Source: Pseudomonas sp. Root562 (GTDB lineage: Bacteria > Pseudomonadota > Gammaproteobacteria > Pseudomonadales > Pseudomonadaceae). From it: 61,093 nucleotides of DNA. The stretch spans positions 378,683 to 439,775 of the forward strand of contig NZ_LMGK01000025.1 of assembly GCF_001427125.1 (NCBI RefSeq). Direction: 5' to 3'. The notes beneath the pieces are model-generated. The model saw nothing but the letters and a program-made list of their open reading frames with translations, searched no databases and had not been told where the DNA came from. Shown one piece after another: positions 34,784-43,807 of the stretch (its first letter is position 1; the number at the start of each line of letters is the position of its first letter). The translations under genes and the position numbers were made by a program.

Positions 34784-36139
34784 TCACGCGTGAGCCGGAT
34801 ATTCCCGGGCATAGCTTTCACGGAATCGACGGCAACCACGCCACAGCAGAAGCACGGTCAACGCCGACGCGCCGGCGATGACCAAGGACATCGACGAACC
34901 CACCGCCGCCGGCGAACCGAAGTAGCGGTCGGTCAACAGAGCCACCAGCGTAGTGCCCAAACCCAACCCCAACAGATTGCTGATCAGCAGGAAAACTGCC
35001 GAGACCTGTGCCCGCACCTGATTCGGTGCGAGGATCTGCATGGCCGCCGTGGACGCCGGCATCGGGAACGAGGCGAAGAACATCGCCGGCACCAACAGCG
35101 CGACCGACAGCCACAGTTGATCGACTTGCGGGAACAGCACGGCCGGTACCGCCATGCCGAGGGCGCCGATGACGCCGGTGCGCATGGCGGCGTCCTGGTG
35201 CCCCTTCTTGGCCAGATAGTCGGTGAGCCATCCGCCGAACAGCACGCCGGCGGTGTTGGCCAGCAACAGTACGGTGCCGAGCATGTAGCCCGCCTCCATG
35301 GGCGACAGACCGAACTTGCGGATGTACAACGCCGGGCTCCAGCTCATCATGCAGAACAGCACCATGGCGTAGAACGAAAAGCCCAGGTAATGGCAGGTGA
35401 ACGTTGCACGGTGGCGCCCGAGGAAACGCAAGCCATCGCTCAGCGCGACCTTCTTTGCCCGCCCCTGCGCATCGACCTGCAGGCCTTTGCGCGCCGGGTC
35501 GCGCACGGTGAGCCAGATCAGCAGGCCGACCAGGATGCCGGGCAGACCGACAATGAAGAACGCCAACTGCCAGGCTTTCATCGCGCCGAGAAAGGCCACC
35601 TCGATGGTGTTCATGTCCTTGAGCATCGCGATCACATAGCCGCCGACCAGGAAGGCCAGGCCGCCACCAACGAACGAGCCGATCGAGTAGATACCCACTG
35701 CGCGGCCGAGCTTCTCCTTGGGGAACATGTCGCTGAACATCGAGTATGCCGAAGGCGATAGCGCAGCTTCGCCGACACCCACGCCGATACGCGCGAGAAA
35801 CATGTGCAGAAAATTCTTGCTCAGGCCGCAGGCGGCCGTCGCCAGGCTCCAGAACACCACGCCAATGGCGATGATTTTCGGCCGCGAGAAGCGGTCAGCC
35901 AGATAAGCAATGGGCATGCCCATGAACGCGTAGAACAATGAAAACGCCAACCCGTGCAGCAAGCTGAACTGGGTGTCGCTGATTTGCAGATCGGCTTTGA
36001 TCGGTTCGATCATCAACGCCAGGATCTGCCGATCCACAAATGAAAAGATGTAGGCGATCATGCACAAGCCGACCACGTACCACTCGTAAAGGTAAGTCTT
36101 CTTCTGCTGCAGGACCGCGTTATCGACCTGGATATTCAC
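34784..36139 (-). CDS. MFS importer (Spinster-type)
   Basis: This protein of about 451 residues has 12 membrane helices. Motifs include FVDRQILALMIEPIKADLQIS and the MFS loop GMPIAYLADRFSRPKI, typical of the Spinster/sugar-acid carrier group. Start is probably GTG 36139, which follows AAAAGGAGC; the ATG 10 codons earlier overlaps the stop of the mini-ORF 36166-36252 (ATGA), so translational coupling is possible. Sits between OprD porin and AraC regulator; expected to bring the porin's cargo across the inner membrane. Confidence 0.85.
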   Translation of the reverse strand: MNIQVDNAVLQQKKTYLYEWYVVGLCMIAYIFSFVDRQILALMIEPIKADLQISDTQFSLLHGLAFSLFYAFMGMPIAYLADRFSRPKIIAIGVVFWSLATAACGLSKNFLHMFLARIGVGVGEAALSPSAYSMFSDMFPKEKLGRAVGIYSIGSFVGGGLAFLVGGYVIAMLKDMNTIEVAFLGAMKAWQLAFFIVGLPGILVGLLIWLTVRDPARKGLQVDAQGRAKKVALSDGLRFLGRHRATFTCHYLGFSFYAMVLFCMMSWSPALYIRKFGLSPMEAGYMLGTVLLLANTAGVLFGGWLTDYLAKKGHQDAAMRTGVIGALGMAVPAVLFPQVDQLWLSVALLVPAMFFASFPMPASTAAMQILAPNQVRAQVSAVFLLISNLLGLGLGTTLVALLTDRYFGSPAAVGSSMSLVIAGASALTVLLLWRGCRRFRESYAREYPAHA

Positions 36140-36165
36140 TAGTGTTTGCTCCTTTTGGAATCCGC

Positions 36166-36252
36166 TCATGCGCGCAGCGCACCGGGTGACGCTGCACGGC
36201 GCAGCGACTGGGAAGTTGCGGGGCAGATGTAAAGGATGAGGGGTTCGATCAT
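36166..36252 (-). CDS. 28-residue leader mini-ORF before the importer gene
   Basis: ATG 36252 follows AAGAGGA at good spacing and encodes MIEPLILYICPATSQSLRRA and on to 28 residues. Its TGA overlaps the ATG of the longer importer frame. A second mini-ORF at 37629 begins MLDSNVPYISPAN; both share YI(C/S)PA and the same A-rich leader. It may be a leader peptide or a scar of an older gene start. No homologue is known to me. Confidence 0.4.
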   Translation of the reverse strand: MIEPLILYICPATSQSLRRAASPGALRA

Positions 36253-36258
36253 GGTCAG

Positions 36259-36278
36259 TCCTCTTATTGTTATAGGGT
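36259..36278 (-). promoter_or_regulatory. A-rich Crc/Hfq-like motif at the mini-ORF ribosome site
   Basis: On the coding strand ACCCTATAACAATAAGAGGA overlaps the ribosome site. AANAANAAGA-type sequences next to a start are typical of Hfq/Crc catabolite control targets. The same motif occurs at 37705 and 43808. Confidence 0.5.
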
Positions 36279-36299
36279 CAATCTCTGGGTGAACCGGGT

Positions 36300-37550
36300 T
36301 TACCAGAACTTCCAGGTGTAGGTCGTGGCGACACGGAATTCGTTGTAGTCGTAGCCGTATTTCTGCTTCACATCGATGTTACGCAAATCCAGTGCCAGGC
36401 CTTGCAGCGCGCCGCTCTGCACCACGTAGTTGAGTCCCAGGAAACGCTCGCTTTCTTCGTTGTCGCTGAGGTTGCCACCACGGTCCCAGTTGGTGCCCTT
36501 GGTGTAGCGAGTGAAGAACTTCAAGCCCGGCATGCCCATTCCGGCAAAGTCATAGCTGTAGCGCGCCGACCAGGACTTTTCGTCCGGACGCACAAAGCCC
36601 AGCGACGACCAGTGCACGAGGTAGGGTTGCGGGATATAGCCGTTCATCGTCGGGAACACGCTGTCACCGAGCATGCGCTGGTAACTGACGCCAAACATGT
36701 GCGCGCCCTTGAGCAAACTGAACAGTGCACCATAGGAACGGTTGTCGATTTCACCGTTCAGCGCACTGCCATCTTCATTGTTATTGAAGTAGCGCAAGTC
36801 GGTTTTCAGTTTGTAGCCGTTGCCCAGATCAGCCATATGCATCAGGCCGAAGTAGTGTTGCTGATAAATATCGTGCAACACGCCATAGAAGTAACTGGCT
36901 TGCAGGTTTTTGCTGATGTCGTAAGTGGCGCCGCCGAAATCCAGGCCGTCACTGTCGAGGTTATCGGTGGAGCCGTACTTGTACAGTTTCTCGTGGTTGG
37001 ATGACTCACGTGTCACCGCAGACCAGAAACGGCCTCCGGTCAGCGTCAACTTGTCGATCTCCCTGGACTCAACCACGGCCCCTTGATAGATGGTGTCCAA
37101 CTGCCGACTGGGGTCATCGAACGCCACCGGCAATTGCGGGCGAAGGTCACCCACCTTCAACTCGGTCTTGCTGTAGCGCATTTTCAAGGTTGCACCGGCG
37201 CGACTGTAGTCACCGGCCGTCTGCTGGTCGCTCACACTGTAGGGCAGCGAACCGTCGTTGCCAGACGAATCCAGGCGCAGGGCGTATTGCGCATCCACAT
37301 CGAGGCCGATGGCCAGCGCCGTGTCGGTGTAACCGGAAGTGAATTGCGCATCGAAGCCCTGCGACCAACTGTGCACTTCGGAATCCGCGGCATTGTGATT
37401 GGTGTAGTTACGGTGCAAGTAGAAGTTACGGGTATCCACTTTGAAATGACTGTCATCAATGACATCGGCCTGTGCCGCCAAAGGCGCACAGATCATCCCC
37501 AGCACGCCGGCCATACCGAGCCCGCGGCAAGATTGCTTTACCTGATGCAT
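36300..37550 (-). CDS. OprD-family outer membrane porin
   Basis: A 416-residue porin with a signal peptide (about residues 1-28, ending AAQAD). Beta-strand periodicity and OprD family phrases are visible: DDSHFKVDTRNFYLHRNY at the mature N-terminus, NHEKLYKYGSTDNLDSDG, and a C-terminal strand ending in W after VATTYTWKFW. GGAGATG precedes the start. It is the first gene of the cluster and probably lets a small carboxylated solute in. Confidence 0.92.
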   Translation of the reverse strand: MHQVKQSCRGLGMAGVLGMICAPLAAQADVIDDSHFKVDTRNFYLHRNYTNHNAADSEVHSWSQGFDAQFTSGYTDTALAIGLDVDAQYALRLDSSGNDGSLPYSVSDQQTAGDYSRAGATLKMRYSKTELKVGDLRPQLPVAFDDPSRQLDTIYQGAVVESREIDKLTLTGGRFWSAVTRESSNHEKLYKYGSTDNLDSDGLDFGGATYDISKNLQASYFYGVLHDIYQQHYFGLMHMADLGNGYKLKTDLRYFNNNEDGSALNGEIDNRSYGALFSLLKGAHMFGVSYQRMLGDSVFPTMNGYIPQPYLVHWSSLGFVRPDEKSWSARYSYDFAGMGMPGLKFFTRYTKGTNWDRGGNLSDNEESERFLGLNYVVQSGALQGLALDLRNIDVKQKYGYDYNEFRVATTYTWKFW

Positions 37551-37628
37551 CTAACATCTCCACATCTGTATGTGCTCGGGGCACTGTATTTATAGGAGCA
37601 GTGTCAAACTAAAAGTCGCCAGAAGCAG

Positions 37629-37697
37629 TTACCGGCAGATGCCTGTCACATACCGGCGGTTTGCAGGGGAGATGTACGGGACGTTTGAATCGAGCAT
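37629..37697 (-). CDS. 22-residue leader mini-ORF before the porin gene
   Basis: ATG 37697 follows AAGAGGCC and encodes MLDSNVPYISPANRRYVTGI and two more residues. It resembles the mini-ORF at 36166 in leader, length and YI(C/S)PA. Possible duplicated leader; no homologue is known to me. Confidence 0.35.
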   Translation of the reverse strand: MLDSNVPYISPANRRYVTGICR

Positions 37698-37704
37698 TGC
37701 CAGG

Positions 37705-37722
37705 CCTCTTGTTGTTATGGGT
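37705..37722 (-). promoter_or_regulatory. A-rich Crc/Hfq-like motif in the porin leader
   Basis: On the coding strand ACCCATAACAACAAGAGG overlaps a ribosome site. It matches the AANAANAA catabolite-activity pattern and the leader at 36259. Confidence 0.5.
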
Positions 37723-37926
37723 AAAACGCCAGGCGGACTCATGGAAAGGTCCGCTGCGACGACACGCCTCTTGTCTGTGCAAGGTAAGTCAGTCATCACC
37801 GCAGCGGTATTAAGACGAACAGCATCCGAAGGGGGGAAATCTCCAACCCGGGTAAAGATTTCCCTTACAAAAGCAGCCGCAGATCCTGCGCACGACTGGA
37901 TTGCGGCTGTTCAATGAAGAGCTGGA

Positions 37927-38679
37927 TCAGGCCGTGAAACCACCGTCCGCGACGATGTCTGCGCCAGTGACGAAGGAGGCTTCAGGCCCTGCGAGGAAAG
38001 CGACAACACTGGCAATTTCGTGGGATTGACCGTAGCGCCCCACCGCGATGCCAGGTTTCACGATGTCGCTCACCGGGCCGCCATCCGGGTTCATGTCGGT
38101 GTCTGTCGGGCCTGGGTGAACGGTGTTGACCGTGATGCCTTTAGGTCCCAGATCACGCACGAGGCTGCGATTGAAACCGCTGATTGCGCCTTTGGTCAGG
38201 GTGTAGAGGGATGCCGTAGGGAACGCGGCATAACGGGTCATGGATGAGCCGATGTGGATAATCCGGCCGCCGTCTTTCATGTAGCGAACTGCTTCCTGAG
38301 TGGCGATAAAAACGCCAGTGACATTGACGGCGATCATGCGCTGGTAGGTTTCAAACTCGATGTCCTCGATCGGACCACCGAGCGCAAGGCCGGCGTTGTT
38401 CACCAGAATGTCGATACCACCCAATGCTTCTACGGTTTGCGCAACGGCTGCACGCACGGCAGCGGGCTCGCCGGCATCAGCGAAAATGGCAATGGCGCGT
38501 CCACCATCAGCGTTAATGGCCTTTACGACTTCTTCAGCCTTAGCAGGCGAGGCACTGTAGGTTAGCGCAACCCGTGCGCCGTCAGCGGCAAGACGCTTGG
38601 CAATCGCAGCGCCAATCGAACGGGAACCACCGGTCACCAAGGCGACTTTTCCAGCAAGCGGGAGTGTTTGGGTCGTCAT
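37927..38679 (-). CDS. Short-chain dehydrogenase/reductase
   Basis: A 250-residue classical SDR: cofactor loop TGGSRSIGAAIAKRL, NNAGLA, and catalytic Ser/Tyr/Lys in SSMTRYAAFPTASLYTLTKGA. ATG 38679 and ATG 38685 are both possible starts. It is divergent from the LysR gene at 38787, a common regulator-SDR pairing in Pseudomonas. Substrate is unknown; FabG-like and glucose-dehydrogenase-like members cannot be told apart here. Confidence 0.87.
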   Translation of the reverse strand: MTTQTLPLAGKVALVTGGSRSIGAAIAKRLAADGARVALTYSASPAKAEEVVKAINADGGRAIAIFADAGEPAAVRAAVAQTVEALGGIDILVNNAGLALGGPIEDIEFETYQRMIAVNVTGVFIATQEAVRYMKDGGRIIHIGSSMTRYAAFPTASLYTLTKGAISGFNRSLVRDLGPKGITVNTVHPGPTDTDMNPDGGPVSDIVKPGIAVGRYGQSHEIASVVAFLAGPEASFVTGADIVADGGFTA

Positions 38680-38734
38680 GAACATTTCACTCTTGAGTTA
38701 GGGTGAAATCATCATGGCTTGCTGAAGATGAATT

Positions 38735-38756
38735 GATTAGCGTGCAATGATTAGCA
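38735..38756. promoter_or_regulatory. Direct repeats in the SDR-LysR divergent spacer
   Basis: TGATTAGC occurs twice, 14 bases apart, in the 101-base spacer between the SDR and LysR genes. It could be the LysR site. Confidence 0.4.
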
Positions 38757-38786
38757 TCATTTTCAAGTATTAGTATCAGGTGACCC

Positions 38787-39716
38787 ATGGAAACCCTGGC
38801 CAATCTCGAATGTTTCGTCCGTAGTGCAGAGTCCGGCAGCTTCTCCGCTACCGCACGCCAACTCGCGCTGACCCCCGCCGCCGTCAGTCGCAATGTGGCG
38901 ATGCTCGAGCGAAACATCGGTGTGAGATTGTTTCATCGTTCGACACGCAAGCTGACGCTGACCGAAGCCGGAGAGCATTTTCTGACAAGCATTGGCGGCA
39001 ACCTGGACGCGTTGCAAAACGCCATCAGCTCGATTGCCGCGGACCACGGTGAGCCCGCCGGGCTGTTGAAAGTGAGCATGCCCCCCACCTTTGGCATCAG
39101 CCACGTTCTGCCACTGCTACCAGAGTTTTTGGCCCGGTATCCGTTGGTTCGCCCGGAATGGCATTTCGAGAACAGGCAGGTAGACCTGATCGCCGAGGGG
39201 TTTGACGTGGCCATTGGTGCAGGCTTTGAACTGGCTCAAGGCGTCATCTCGCGCCGACTTTCTGCGGCTCATGTCATCGCGGTTGCATCACCGCAATACA
39301 TGCGTGGAAAAACCTCACCCCCCCATCCAGGCGCACTCGAAGACTTGAATGGAATCGTAATGCGCTCCGGCCGCACCGGTCGTGTCAGGCAGTGGACCCT
39401 GCGCGACAAGCAAGGCGCAGAAATGACCGCCCGTCTCAAGGAGACCATTGTCGTCAACGACCCGGCGGCGATGCGCGAGGCCGCATTGCTGGGGTTGGGC
39501 GTCTGCTTCCTCGCAGTCCCGGATGTGCTGAGCTGGATCGAGCGCGGCGACCTGGTGCGACTGCTACCGGATTGGTACGCCGACGCGGGAACCATTTCGA
39601 TGTACTTCGCCACTCGCGCCCTGATGCCAGCCAAGACAAGAGTGTTCATCGACTTCGTCAGTGAGGTGTTCGAACAGCGACAGCTGGCGCGAATGTTTTC
39701 AGCAAGCGAGGGCTGA
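38787..39716 (+). CDS. LysR-family transcriptional regulator
   Basis: This 309-residue regulator has an N-terminal helix-turn-helix (SGSFSATARQLALTPAAVSRNVAMLE) and a ligand domain (LLKVSMPPTFGISHVLPLLPEF). The phrases match the group that represses or activates a divergent SDR gene. Divergent from 37927. The frame runs into a REP cluster right after its stop. Confidence 0.88.
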   Translation: METLANLECFVRSAESGSFSATARQLALTPAAVSRNVAMLERNIGVRLFHRSTRKLTLTEAGEHFLTSIGGNLDALQNAISSIAADHGEPAGLLKVSMPPTFGISHVLPLLPEFLARYPLVRPEWHFENRQVDLIAEGFDVAIGAGFELAQGVISRRLSAAHVIAVASPQYMRGKTSPPHPGALEDLNGIVMRSGRTGRVRQWTLRDKQGAEMTARLKETIVVNDPAAMREAALLGLGVCFLAVPDVLSWIERGDLVRLLPDWYADAGTISMYFATRALMPAKTRVFIDFVSEVFEQRQLARMFSASEG

Positions 39717-39734
39717 ATGTAAAAAGCCGATGCT

Positions 39735-40163
39735 GCTGCAGGAGCGAGCCTGCTCGCGATGGGCATCAACGAAGACGCGCCTCGTCTGGAAGATCGCGAG
39801 GATTTGGGAACATCTGGCAGAGATGGGCTGGCAGCCAGGCAGCCATCGCGGGCAAGCCATGCTCCTACAGCTTTTGGGGCTGGCGGAAGATTTTGTGCTC
39901 GGCTCCCAAGCCTTGTGAGAGCGGGCTCGCTCCTGGCGGCGTTCCGACGAAAGCAGGGTATCAGTCACAGAAGTGCTGAATGTGCCGGCGCCATCGCTGG
40001 CAAGCCAGCTCCCACAGTGGATCCCGGTGTGATCGGGATTTTCGACCACAGTAGATCCCCTGTGGGAGCGGGCTTGCCCGCGATGGTCGTCAACGATGAC
40101 GCGCTCTGCCTGAATGAACGCGCTGTCTTCAGGCCCATCGCCAGCAGGCTGGCTCCTACAAGG
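39735..40163. repeat. REP-like repeat cluster
   Basis: At least six REP cores in both orientations fill the space after the LysR gene: GGAGCGAGCCTGCTCGCGAT, GCCATCGCGGGCAAGCC, GAGAGCGGGCTCGCTCC, CATCGCTGGCAAGCCAGCTC, TGTGGGAGCGGGCTTGCCCG and CGCCAGCAGGCTGGCTCCTA. No gene is present. Open frames over it are by-products. Confidence 0.9.
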
Positions 40164-40188
40164 ATTGGCGCAGCAGTCCTGCTTTTTG

Positions 40189-42393
40189 TCAGTTGGACAA
40201 AGCCGTCATATTGGCCCGCGCTGCATGGAGTTTTTTATAGCTGTCGATCAGCCGCTGGTGCCGGTCGAGGCCTTCGAGTTTCATGCTCGTCGGCGTCAAG
40301 CCATAGAAGCGCACGGTGCTCTCTACCGAACCGATGGCCGCGTCCATCCGCTCGTTGCCGAACATGCGGCGGAAGTTGGCTTCGTAGTCTTCCAGTTCCA
40401 GGTCTTCGTCCAGCTTCATCTCCAGCACCACGTTCACGGCCTGGTAGAACAAGCCGCGCTCGACCGTGTTGTCGTTGTATTGCAGGAACATTTCCACCGC
40501 TTCTTTCGCTTCTTCGTATTTCTGCAGAGCGAGATAAATCAGCAGTTTCAACTCCAGAATCGTCAACTGGCCCCAGGCGGTGTTGTCGTCGAATTCGATA
40601 CCGATCAGCGTGGTGATATCGGTGTAGTCATCCAGCTCGCTGTCTTCCAGTCGCTTGACCAGTGATTTCAGGCCGGCCTTGTCGAGGCTGTGCAGGTTCA
40701 GAATGTCGGCACGGAAGAACAGGGCTTTGTTGGTGTTGTCCCAAATCAGATCGTCGAGCGGATAAATTTCCGAGTAGTCCGGTACCAGAATGCGGCAGGC
40801 AGTTGCACCGATGTGCTCATACACCGCCATATACGCTTGCTTGCCCATGTTTTCGAGAATGCCGAACAGTGTTGCGGCCTCCTCGGCATTGGAGTTTTCA
40901 CCCTGGCCCGAGAAGTCCCACTCCACAAATTCGTAGTCCGACTGGGCACTAAAGAAACGCCACGACACCACACCGCTGGAATCGATGAAGTGCTCGACAA
41001 AGTTGTTCGGCTCAGTCACCGCATGGCCTTCAAACGTCGGCTGGGGCAAATCGTTCAGGCCTTCGAAGCTGCGGCCCTGCAGCAGTTCCGTCAGGCTGCG
41101 TTCCAGCGCTACTTCCAGGCTCGGGTGCGCGCCGAACGAAGCGAACACGCCGCCGGTGCGCGGGTTCATCAAGGTGACGCACATCACCGGGAATTCGCCA
41201 CCCAGTGACGCATCCTTGACCAGCACCGGGAAGCCCTGCTCTTCCAGCGCCTGAATGCCAGCGAGGATCCCCGGGTACTTCGCCAGCACCTCGGCAGGCA
41301 CGTCCGGCAGGGCAAACTCGCCTTCGATGATTTCGCGCTTGACCGCGCGCTCGAAGATTTCCGACAGGCACTGCACCTGCGCCTCGGCCAAGGTGTTGCC
41401 GGCACTCATGCCGTTGCTCAGGTACAGGTTTTCGATCAGGTTGGACGGGAAATACACCACTTCGCCGTCCGACTGACGTACAAACGGCAGCGAAACGATG
41501 CCACGTTCTTCATTGCCCGAGTTGGTGTCGTACAGGTGCGAACCACGCAACTCGCCATCGCGGTTGTAGATCTTCAGGCAATAGTCGTCGAGAATCTCGC
41601 TCGGCAGTTCATCTTTAGGGCCAGGCTGAAACCAGCGCTCGTCCGGGTAATGCACAAACGCCGCGTTGGCGAGTTCTTCTCCCCAGAACTGGTCGTTGTA
41701 GAAGAAATTGCAGTTCAAGCGCTCGATGAATTCGCCCAACGCCGACGCCAATGCGCCTTCCTTGGTCGCGCCCTTGCCGTTGGTAAAACACATCGGCGAG
41801 TGCGCATCGCGGATATGCAACGACCACACATTGGGCACGATATTGCGCCACGAAGCGATTTCGATCTTCATCCCCAGGCCGGCCAGAATGCCCGACATGT
41901 TGGCGATGGTTTGCTCCAGCGGCAGGTCCTTGCCGACGATGTAGGTGCCCGCCTCCGACATGGAAGCAGGCATCAACAACGCCTGGGCATCGGCGTCCAG
42001 GTTCTCCACTTCTTCAATCACGAACTCTGGCCCGGCTTGCACCACCTTCTTCACCGTGCAACGGTCGATGGAGCGCAAAATGCCCTGGCGGTCCTTGTCG
42101 GAGATGTCGGCCGGCAACTCGACCTGAATCTTGAAGATCTGGTTGTAGCGGTTTTCCGGGTCGACAATATTGTTCTGGGACAGGCGGATATTGTCGGTGG
42201 GAATGTTGCGGGTCTGGCAGTACAACTTCACAAAGTAAGCCGCACACAACGCCGACGAAGCCAGGAAGTAATCGAATGGACCCGGTGCCGAACCATCGCC
42301 CTTGTAGCGGATGGGTTGGTCGGCAACCACGGTGAAGTCATCGAACTTGGCTTCAAGTCGAAGGTTGTCGAGAAAGTTGACCTTGATTTCCAT
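40189..42393 (-). CDS. OsmC-YcaO fusion protein
   Basis: A 734-residue protein with an OsmC-like domain first (residues 1-130; PGPFDYFLASSALCAAYFVKLYC carries the conserved Cys region), a YcaO domain (about 150-600; GEFIERLN near 220 and SEIFERAVKREI near 345 are ATP-binding glutamate/arginine motifs) and a C-terminal TPR-like helical tail as in E. coli YcaO. YcaO is linked to methylthiolation of ribosomal protein S12; other YcaO domains make azolines or thioamides on peptides. No peptide precursor is adjacent. The OsmC fusion is common in gamma-proteobacteria. Confidence 0.9.
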   Translation of the reverse strand: MEIKVNFLDNLRLEAKFDDFTVVADQPIRYKGDGSAPGPFDYFLASSALCAAYFVKLYCQTRNIPTDNIRLSQNNIVDPENRYNQIFKIQVELPADISDKDRQGILRSIDRCTVKKVVQAGPEFVIEEVENLDADAQALLMPASMSEAGTYIVGKDLPLEQTIANMSGILAGLGMKIEIASWRNIVPNVWSLHIRDAHSPMCFTNGKGATKEGALASALGEFIERLNCNFFYNDQFWGEELANAAFVHYPDERWFQPGPKDELPSEILDDYCLKIYNRDGELRGSHLYDTNSGNEERGIVSLPFVRQSDGEVVYFPSNLIENLYLSNGMSAGNTLAEAQVQCLSEIFERAVKREIIEGEFALPDVPAEVLAKYPGILAGIQALEEQGFPVLVKDASLGGEFPVMCVTLMNPRTGGVFASFGAHPSLEVALERSLTELLQGRSFEGLNDLPQPTFEGHAVTEPNNFVEHFIDSSGVVSWRFFSAQSDYEFVEWDFSGQGENSNAEEAATLFGILENMGKQAYMAVYEHIGATACRILVPDYSEIYPLDDLIWDNTNKALFFRADILNLHSLDKAGLKSLVKRLEDSELDDYTDITTLIGIEFDDNTAWGQLTILELKLLIYLALQKYEEAKEAVEMFLQYNDNTVERGLFYQAVNVVLEMKLDEDLELEDYEANFRRMFGNERMDAAIGSVESTVRFYGLTPTSMKLEGLDRHQRLIDSYKKLHAARANMTALSN

Positions 42394-42563
42394 GCGGGAT
42401 TACCAGAATACGAGCTAAACGAATGGCGGCCATTATCCGGCTTTTCAGCTGCAAGTCTTGTGCTTTTCAGTCATGGCCGCTGAGCGGGAGAGACCGCTGG
42501 CGAATTCGTTGCCGACACCGCCCGCGCGCAGGCGGACGGCGAATGTGCGCTGGCAGGTGATCA

Positions 42564-43799
42564 TCAAACCGAAGTTTGCACCTCCACAGCCTCCCGGCCT
42601 TTGAACGCCAGGGAGAAGAAGAAAAAGATCACCAATGCAAAACCTGCCGGGAACAACCAGATGTGCTTCCAGTCATGGCCGCCCGCTGTCGTGGCGTAGT
42701 GATCGGTCACCTGCCCCGCCACCCAGAAACCGATCAGCATGCCCAGACCGTAAGTCGCCAACGTAATCAAGCCTTGGGCCGAACTCCTGAAACGTTCCGA
42801 GGCCTTGGCGTCGGTGTAGATCTGGCCCGAAACGAAGAAGAAGTCGTAACAGATGCCGTGCAAAGCGATGCCGGTGAACAGCATGAAGGCCAGGTCGCCG
42901 TTATTGCCGTAGGCAAACAGCAGATAGCGCAAGGCCCACGCCAGCATGCCCACCAACAGCGCGAGCTTGATCCCGAAGCGATGGATGAACAGCGGCAGAA
43001 GCAGCATGAACAACACTTCGGAGACTTGCCCGATGGCCATTTTCGCCGTGGGATTGGTCACGCCGATTTCCGCCAGGAACGGGTTGGCGTTCTGGTAGTA
43101 AAACGCCAGTGGAATGCAGATCAGGATCGAGGCGATGAAAAATACCAGGTAGCTGCGATCCTTGAGCAAACCCAGCGCGTCCAGCCCGAGCATTTGCTTG
43201 AGGCCGACACGCCCCGCTTCTGGCTGCAATGGCGCGGTACGCGGCAAGGTGAAGCTGTAGAGCCCCAACAGCAGCGAAGCGATCGCCGACATCAAGAACG
43301 TATTGCGCAACCCGCCAGACGAAATCGCCGCTTGCGAGTCCCAGGCGAACACAAAACTGATCACCACACCGGCGACGATCCAGCCGATTGTGCCCCACAC
43401 GCGAATGCGCGAAAACTCCAGGGCCGGGTCGCTCATCTGGCGGAAAGCCACCGAGTTCACCAGCGCCAGGGTCGGCATGTAAATCATCATGTAGGCCAGC
43501 ACAAACGGGTAGAACGTGCTGAAGTCAGACGCTTGATACAGCTGATAGAGCAATACCGCGCCGACCAGGTGCAACACCGCGAGGATGCGCTCGGCATTGA
43601 AGAAACGGTCGGCAATCAGGCCGATCACAAAAGGCGCGATGATCGCGCCCCAGGACTGGGTCGAAAACGCCATTCCGATCTGCCCGCCACTGGCGCCCAG
43701 ATTGCTGGCAAGGAATGTACCGAGGGTGACGAACCAGCCACCCCAGATAAAGAACTGCAGGAACATCATTGCGCTCAGTCGCGCGGTCATCAACGTCAT
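42564..43799 (-). CDS. MFS nucleoside:proton symporter-type transporter (NupG-like)
   Basis: This protein of about 411 residues has 12 membrane helices. QFFIWGGWFVTLGTFL, GAIIAPFVIGLIADRFF and RVWGTIGWIVAG are typical NupG/XapB (NHS family) phrases. Start is taken at ATG 43799; a longer frame has no ribosome site. It is the last gene of a Gfo/Idh - isomerase - transporter operon, so it likely imports a nucleoside or polyol, which the two enzymes then process. Confidence 0.85.
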   Translation of the reverse strand: MTLMTARLSAMMFLQFFIWGGWFVTLGTFLASNLGASGGQIGMAFSTQSWGAIIAPFVIGLIADRFFNAERILAVLHLVGAVLLYQLYQASDFSTFYPFVLAYMMIYMPTLALVNSVAFRQMSDPALEFSRIRVWGTIGWIVAGVVISFVFAWDSQAAISSGGLRNTFLMSAIASLLLGLYSFTLPRTAPLQPEAGRVGLKQMLGLDALGLLKDRSYLVFFIASILICIPLAFYYQNANPFLAEIGVTNPTAKMAIGQVSEVLFMLLLPLFIHRFGIKLALLVGMLAWALRYLLFAYGNNGDLAFMLFTGIALHGICYDFFFVSGQIYTDAKASERFRSSAQGLITLATYGLGMLIGFWVAGQVTDHYATTAGGHDWKHIWLFPAGFALVIFFFFSLAFKGREAVEVQTSV

Positions 43800-43807
43800 A
43801 ACAGTCA

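Larger units (their letters stand above)
37551..37926. other. Spacer upstream of the porin gene
   Basis: This 376-base spacer between the porin and the SDR gene holds the second mini-ORF (37629) and its A-rich leader (37705). Plus-strand open frame across it is weak and has no ribosome site or homologue. A promoter for the porin cluster should lie here, but no clear -35/-10 pair stood out. Confidence 0.55.

Noticed and set aside
11784..42393. Idea that the OsmC-YcaO protein modifies the EGKCG protein
   Set aside because: They lie 28 kb apart, and EGKCG peptides are known to be modified by DUF692-type enzymes, not YcaO; no evidence links them here.
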